DNA of 7,182 nucleotides from contig JAGGXQ010000033.1 in the NCBI GenBank assembly GCA_021162925.1, positions 1 through 7,182 on the forward strand, written 5' to 3'. This document shows positions 5,863 through 7,182 of the stretch, in pieces. The translations under genes and the position numbers were made by a program. Origin of the DNA: Nitrososphaerota archaeon. GTDB lineage: Archaea > Thermoproteota > Nitrososphaeria > Nitrososphaerales > JAGGXQ01. The notes under the pieces are model-generated. The model saw only the letters and a list, made by a program, of their open reading frames with translations, searched no databases and was not told where the DNA came from. The first letter of the stretch is position 1, and every line of letters begins with the position of its first letter.

Positions 5863-7182
5863 ATGGGCGTGGAGCTGATAAGGAAGAGGGACGGTAGGTT
5901 AGAGAAGTTCGATCCGAAGAAGATAGCGAACGCCATAATGAAGGCGTTCAAGGCCGTGAGGGGCGTCGAGGACTACGAGCTCGCGTGGAAGATAGCGACC
6001 AGCGTGACCAAGAGGGTCGAGGACGAGTTCAAGGATAAGATACCCAGCGTGGAGGACGTCCAAGACATAGTCGAGAGGGACCTGATCGAGTTCGGCCTGG
6101 CCGATGTGGCGAAGGCATACATCCTCTACAGGGCCGAGAGGGCGAAGATAAGGGACGTGAAGTATTTCTTGGGCGTCAGGGACGATCTGAAGCTCAGCAC
6201 CAACGCCGTCAAGGTCCTCCAGAAGAGATACCTGATGAGAGATGAGAACGGGAGGATCTTGGAGACGCCGTCCCAGATGTTCAGGAGGGTCGCCAGGGTG
6301 ATAGCGAACGTCGATAGGGAGCTTTACCACCTCTCGGATGCCGACGAGTTCGAAAATGAGATCTACAGGCTCATGACCTCCCTCGAATTCCTCCCGAACT
6401 CCCCGACCCTTATGAACGCCGGGACCCCTCTAGGCCAATTATCCGCGTGCTTCGTCATACCGGTCGAGGACAGCATAGAGAGCATATACGACGCCCTCAA
6501 GGCCCAGGCGATAATCCACAAGACCGGGGGTGGGTGCATAGCCGAGGGGAGCAGGGTCTACACGACCAACCGCGGCCTGCAGAGGATAGAGGAGCTTTAC
6601 TCCTCATTCGCTTCGGATGAAATCCAGGTTGGGCCGAATACCTGGCTGATAGACGTGAGGGGGAGGGGGATAAAGACCTTCTACTACGACAAGGAGGGCA
6701 GGAGGTTCAGGTTAGGAGAGGTTACGCACCTCTGGAGGTACGAGCTGAATGAGGAAGACGCCTACACGATCGTAACGTCGGATGGCAACAGGCTGGTGAC
6801 GAGCTCTTGGCATCCGTTCTTGGTCTTCGAGGGCGGGGAGGTCGTCGAGAAGAGGGCTGAGGAGCTGAAGAGAGGCGACCTGCTTATAGCGCCGGATGGC
6901 TCGATCCTTAAGGATTGGCCCTTTAACGAGTATCGGAAGATAGGTGGCCACTTACTCGACGAGGAATTCGGGAGGCGTTTGGGCCTCGCTTTGGGAGGGG
7001 CTGGCGGATTGGCCACGGATGGGGGGCTCGTGGAGGTCGGCAGGGTCCCCGAAGCGATCTCGAAGTCCCCTCCGGGCGTGATCCTGGCCTTCCTATCCGG
7101 GTTCGTGGAGGCCGGGGGCTCTTTGAGGGATGGCGAGGCCACCTTAAATTTGGAGGACGAGGAGCTTGCTAAGGACCTATCG
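5863..7182 (+). CDS. nrdJ: Class II (adenosylcobalamin-dependent) ribonucleotide reductase with intein, 3'-truncated by the window edge
   Basis: This enzyme reduces ribonucleotides using a radical generated from adenosylcobalamin, independently of oxygen. The frame is open for 440 codons to the window end. Residues 1 to about 95 form an ATP-cone (VELIRKRDGRLEKFDPKKI, then ERDLIEFGLADVAKAYILYR), the allosteric dATP/ATP site. The large-subunit N-terminal domain follows: LSTNAVKVLQKRYL, ETPSQMFRRVARVIA and NSPTLMNAGTPLGQLSACFVIP. Cys196 in that last segment is probably one of the redox-active active-site cysteines. After KTGGG (residues 220-224) the host sequence stops and an intein begins at Cys225. 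Class II is preferred over class I because the NxxVLxxRYL/ETPxxMFxRVA pattern is typical of NrdJ, and no nrdB is visible; the catalytic C-terminal half lies outside. The ATG at 5863 fits the TATA-like box 27 bases upstream. Confidence 0.93.
   Translation, partial: MGVELIRKRDGRLEKFDPKKIANAIMKAFKAVRGVEDYELAWKIATSVTKRVEDEFKDKIPSVEDVQDIVERDLIEFGLADVAKAYILYRAERAKIRDVKYFLGVRDDLKLSTNAVKVLQKRYLMRDENGRILETPSQMFRRVARVIANVDRELYHLSDADEFENEIYRLMTSLEFLPNSPTLMNAGTPLGQLSACFVIPVEDSIESIYDALKAQAIIHKTGGGCIAEGSRVYTTNRGLQRIEELYSSFASDEIQVGPNTWLIDVRGRGIKTFYYDKEGRRFRLGEVTHLWRYELNEEDAYTIVTSDGNRLVTSSWHPFLVFEGGEVVEKRAEELKRGDLLIAPDGSILKDWPFNEYRKIGGHLLDEEFGRRLGLALGGAGGLATDGGLVEVGRVPEAISKSPPGVILAFLSGFVEAGGSLRDGEATLNLEDEELAKDLS
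6535..7182 (+). mobile_element. Intein in nrdJ (RIR1-type), N-terminal part, with degenerate LAGLIDADG region
   Basis: This is a protein-splicing element, translated within NrdJ and removed after translation. Splicing block A starts at Cys225 (CIAEGSRVYT, then GLQRIEEL). Block B spans about residues 302-322 (YTIVTSDGNRLVTSSWHPFLVF), with His317 as the likely catalytic His. RGDLLIAP at 337-344 is the typical strand after block B. The endonuclease region follows: a block C-like LGLALGGAGGL at 373-383 and a block E-like FLSGFVEAGGSL at 410-421. Both lack the acidic residue expected before the final Gly (Ala380 and Gly418), and they lie about 38 residues apart, where roughly 100 is usual. The element therefore looks homing-defective. 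The C-terminal splice junction lies beyond the window; the next host residues should be Thr-Gly. Five of 13 alanines use GCT, against none of 20 in the preceding nrdJ part, which fits a foreign origin. Confidence 0.9.

Noticed and set aside
5899..6330. 143-residue minus-strand open frame opposite nrdJ
   Set aside because: It is an antisense shadow of the ATP-cone region of NrdJ with no motif of its own.
5863..7182. Possibility that the nrdJ frame is simply frameshifted or fused after residue 224
   Set aside because: The sequence after Cys225 has ordered intein blocks A and B and stays in frame with no stop to the window end, which an accidental frame change would not give.

Overview
The window looks like chromosomal DNA from a thermophilic, anaerobic archaeon. 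The signs are near-exclusive use of AGG for arginine and heavy use of ATA for isoleucine, an archaeal-type topoisomerase IA, TATA-like boxes about 25 bases before two start codons, and a pair of oxygen-independent ribonucleotide reductases. The base composition is G+C rich by eye. The exact lineage cannot be fixed from this sequence. All recognised genes lie on the + strand and are tightly packed, and no RNA gene or CRISPR array was seen.

Layout: (1) 1-1431 is the 3' two thirds or so of nrdD, the class III (anaerobic, glycyl-radical) ribonucleoside-triphosphate reductase, followed at once by nrdG, its radical-SAM activase (1437-2144). (2) A 60-base gap holds a TATA-like box placed for a leaderless transcript. 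It leads into a three-gene run with overlapping stop/start codons: cysS (cysteinyl-tRNA synthetase, 2205-3602), topA (type IA DNA topoisomerase with two C-terminal zinc ribbons, 3599-5623) and a 75-residue zinc-motif protein of unknown function (5620-5847). (3) A 15-base gap carries most of a perfect 7-4-7 inverted repeat between a TATA-like box and the next start codon. It is followed by the 5' part of nrdJ, a class II (adenosylcobalamin-type) ribonucleotide reductase with an N-terminal ATP-cone (5863 to the window end).

The nrdJ reading frame is interrupted after a Lys-Thr-Gly-Gly-Gly segment by an intein that begins at Cys225 (base 6535) and runs off the window. Its N-terminal splicing blocks look intact, but its LAGLIDADG endonuclease region appears shrunken and lacks the acidic residues expected in both motifs. 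This suggests a splicing-competent element that has lost or is losing its homing activity.

Functionally, the window joins two independent routes to deoxynucleotides (class III and class II) with a topoisomerase and a tRNA synthetase. Points worth a second look are the decaying intein, the palindrome in front of nrdJ, the Cys-to-Asp change at a zinc-ligand position of CysRS, and the small zinc protein coupled to topA. I found no clear sign of a wholly new multi-gene system.
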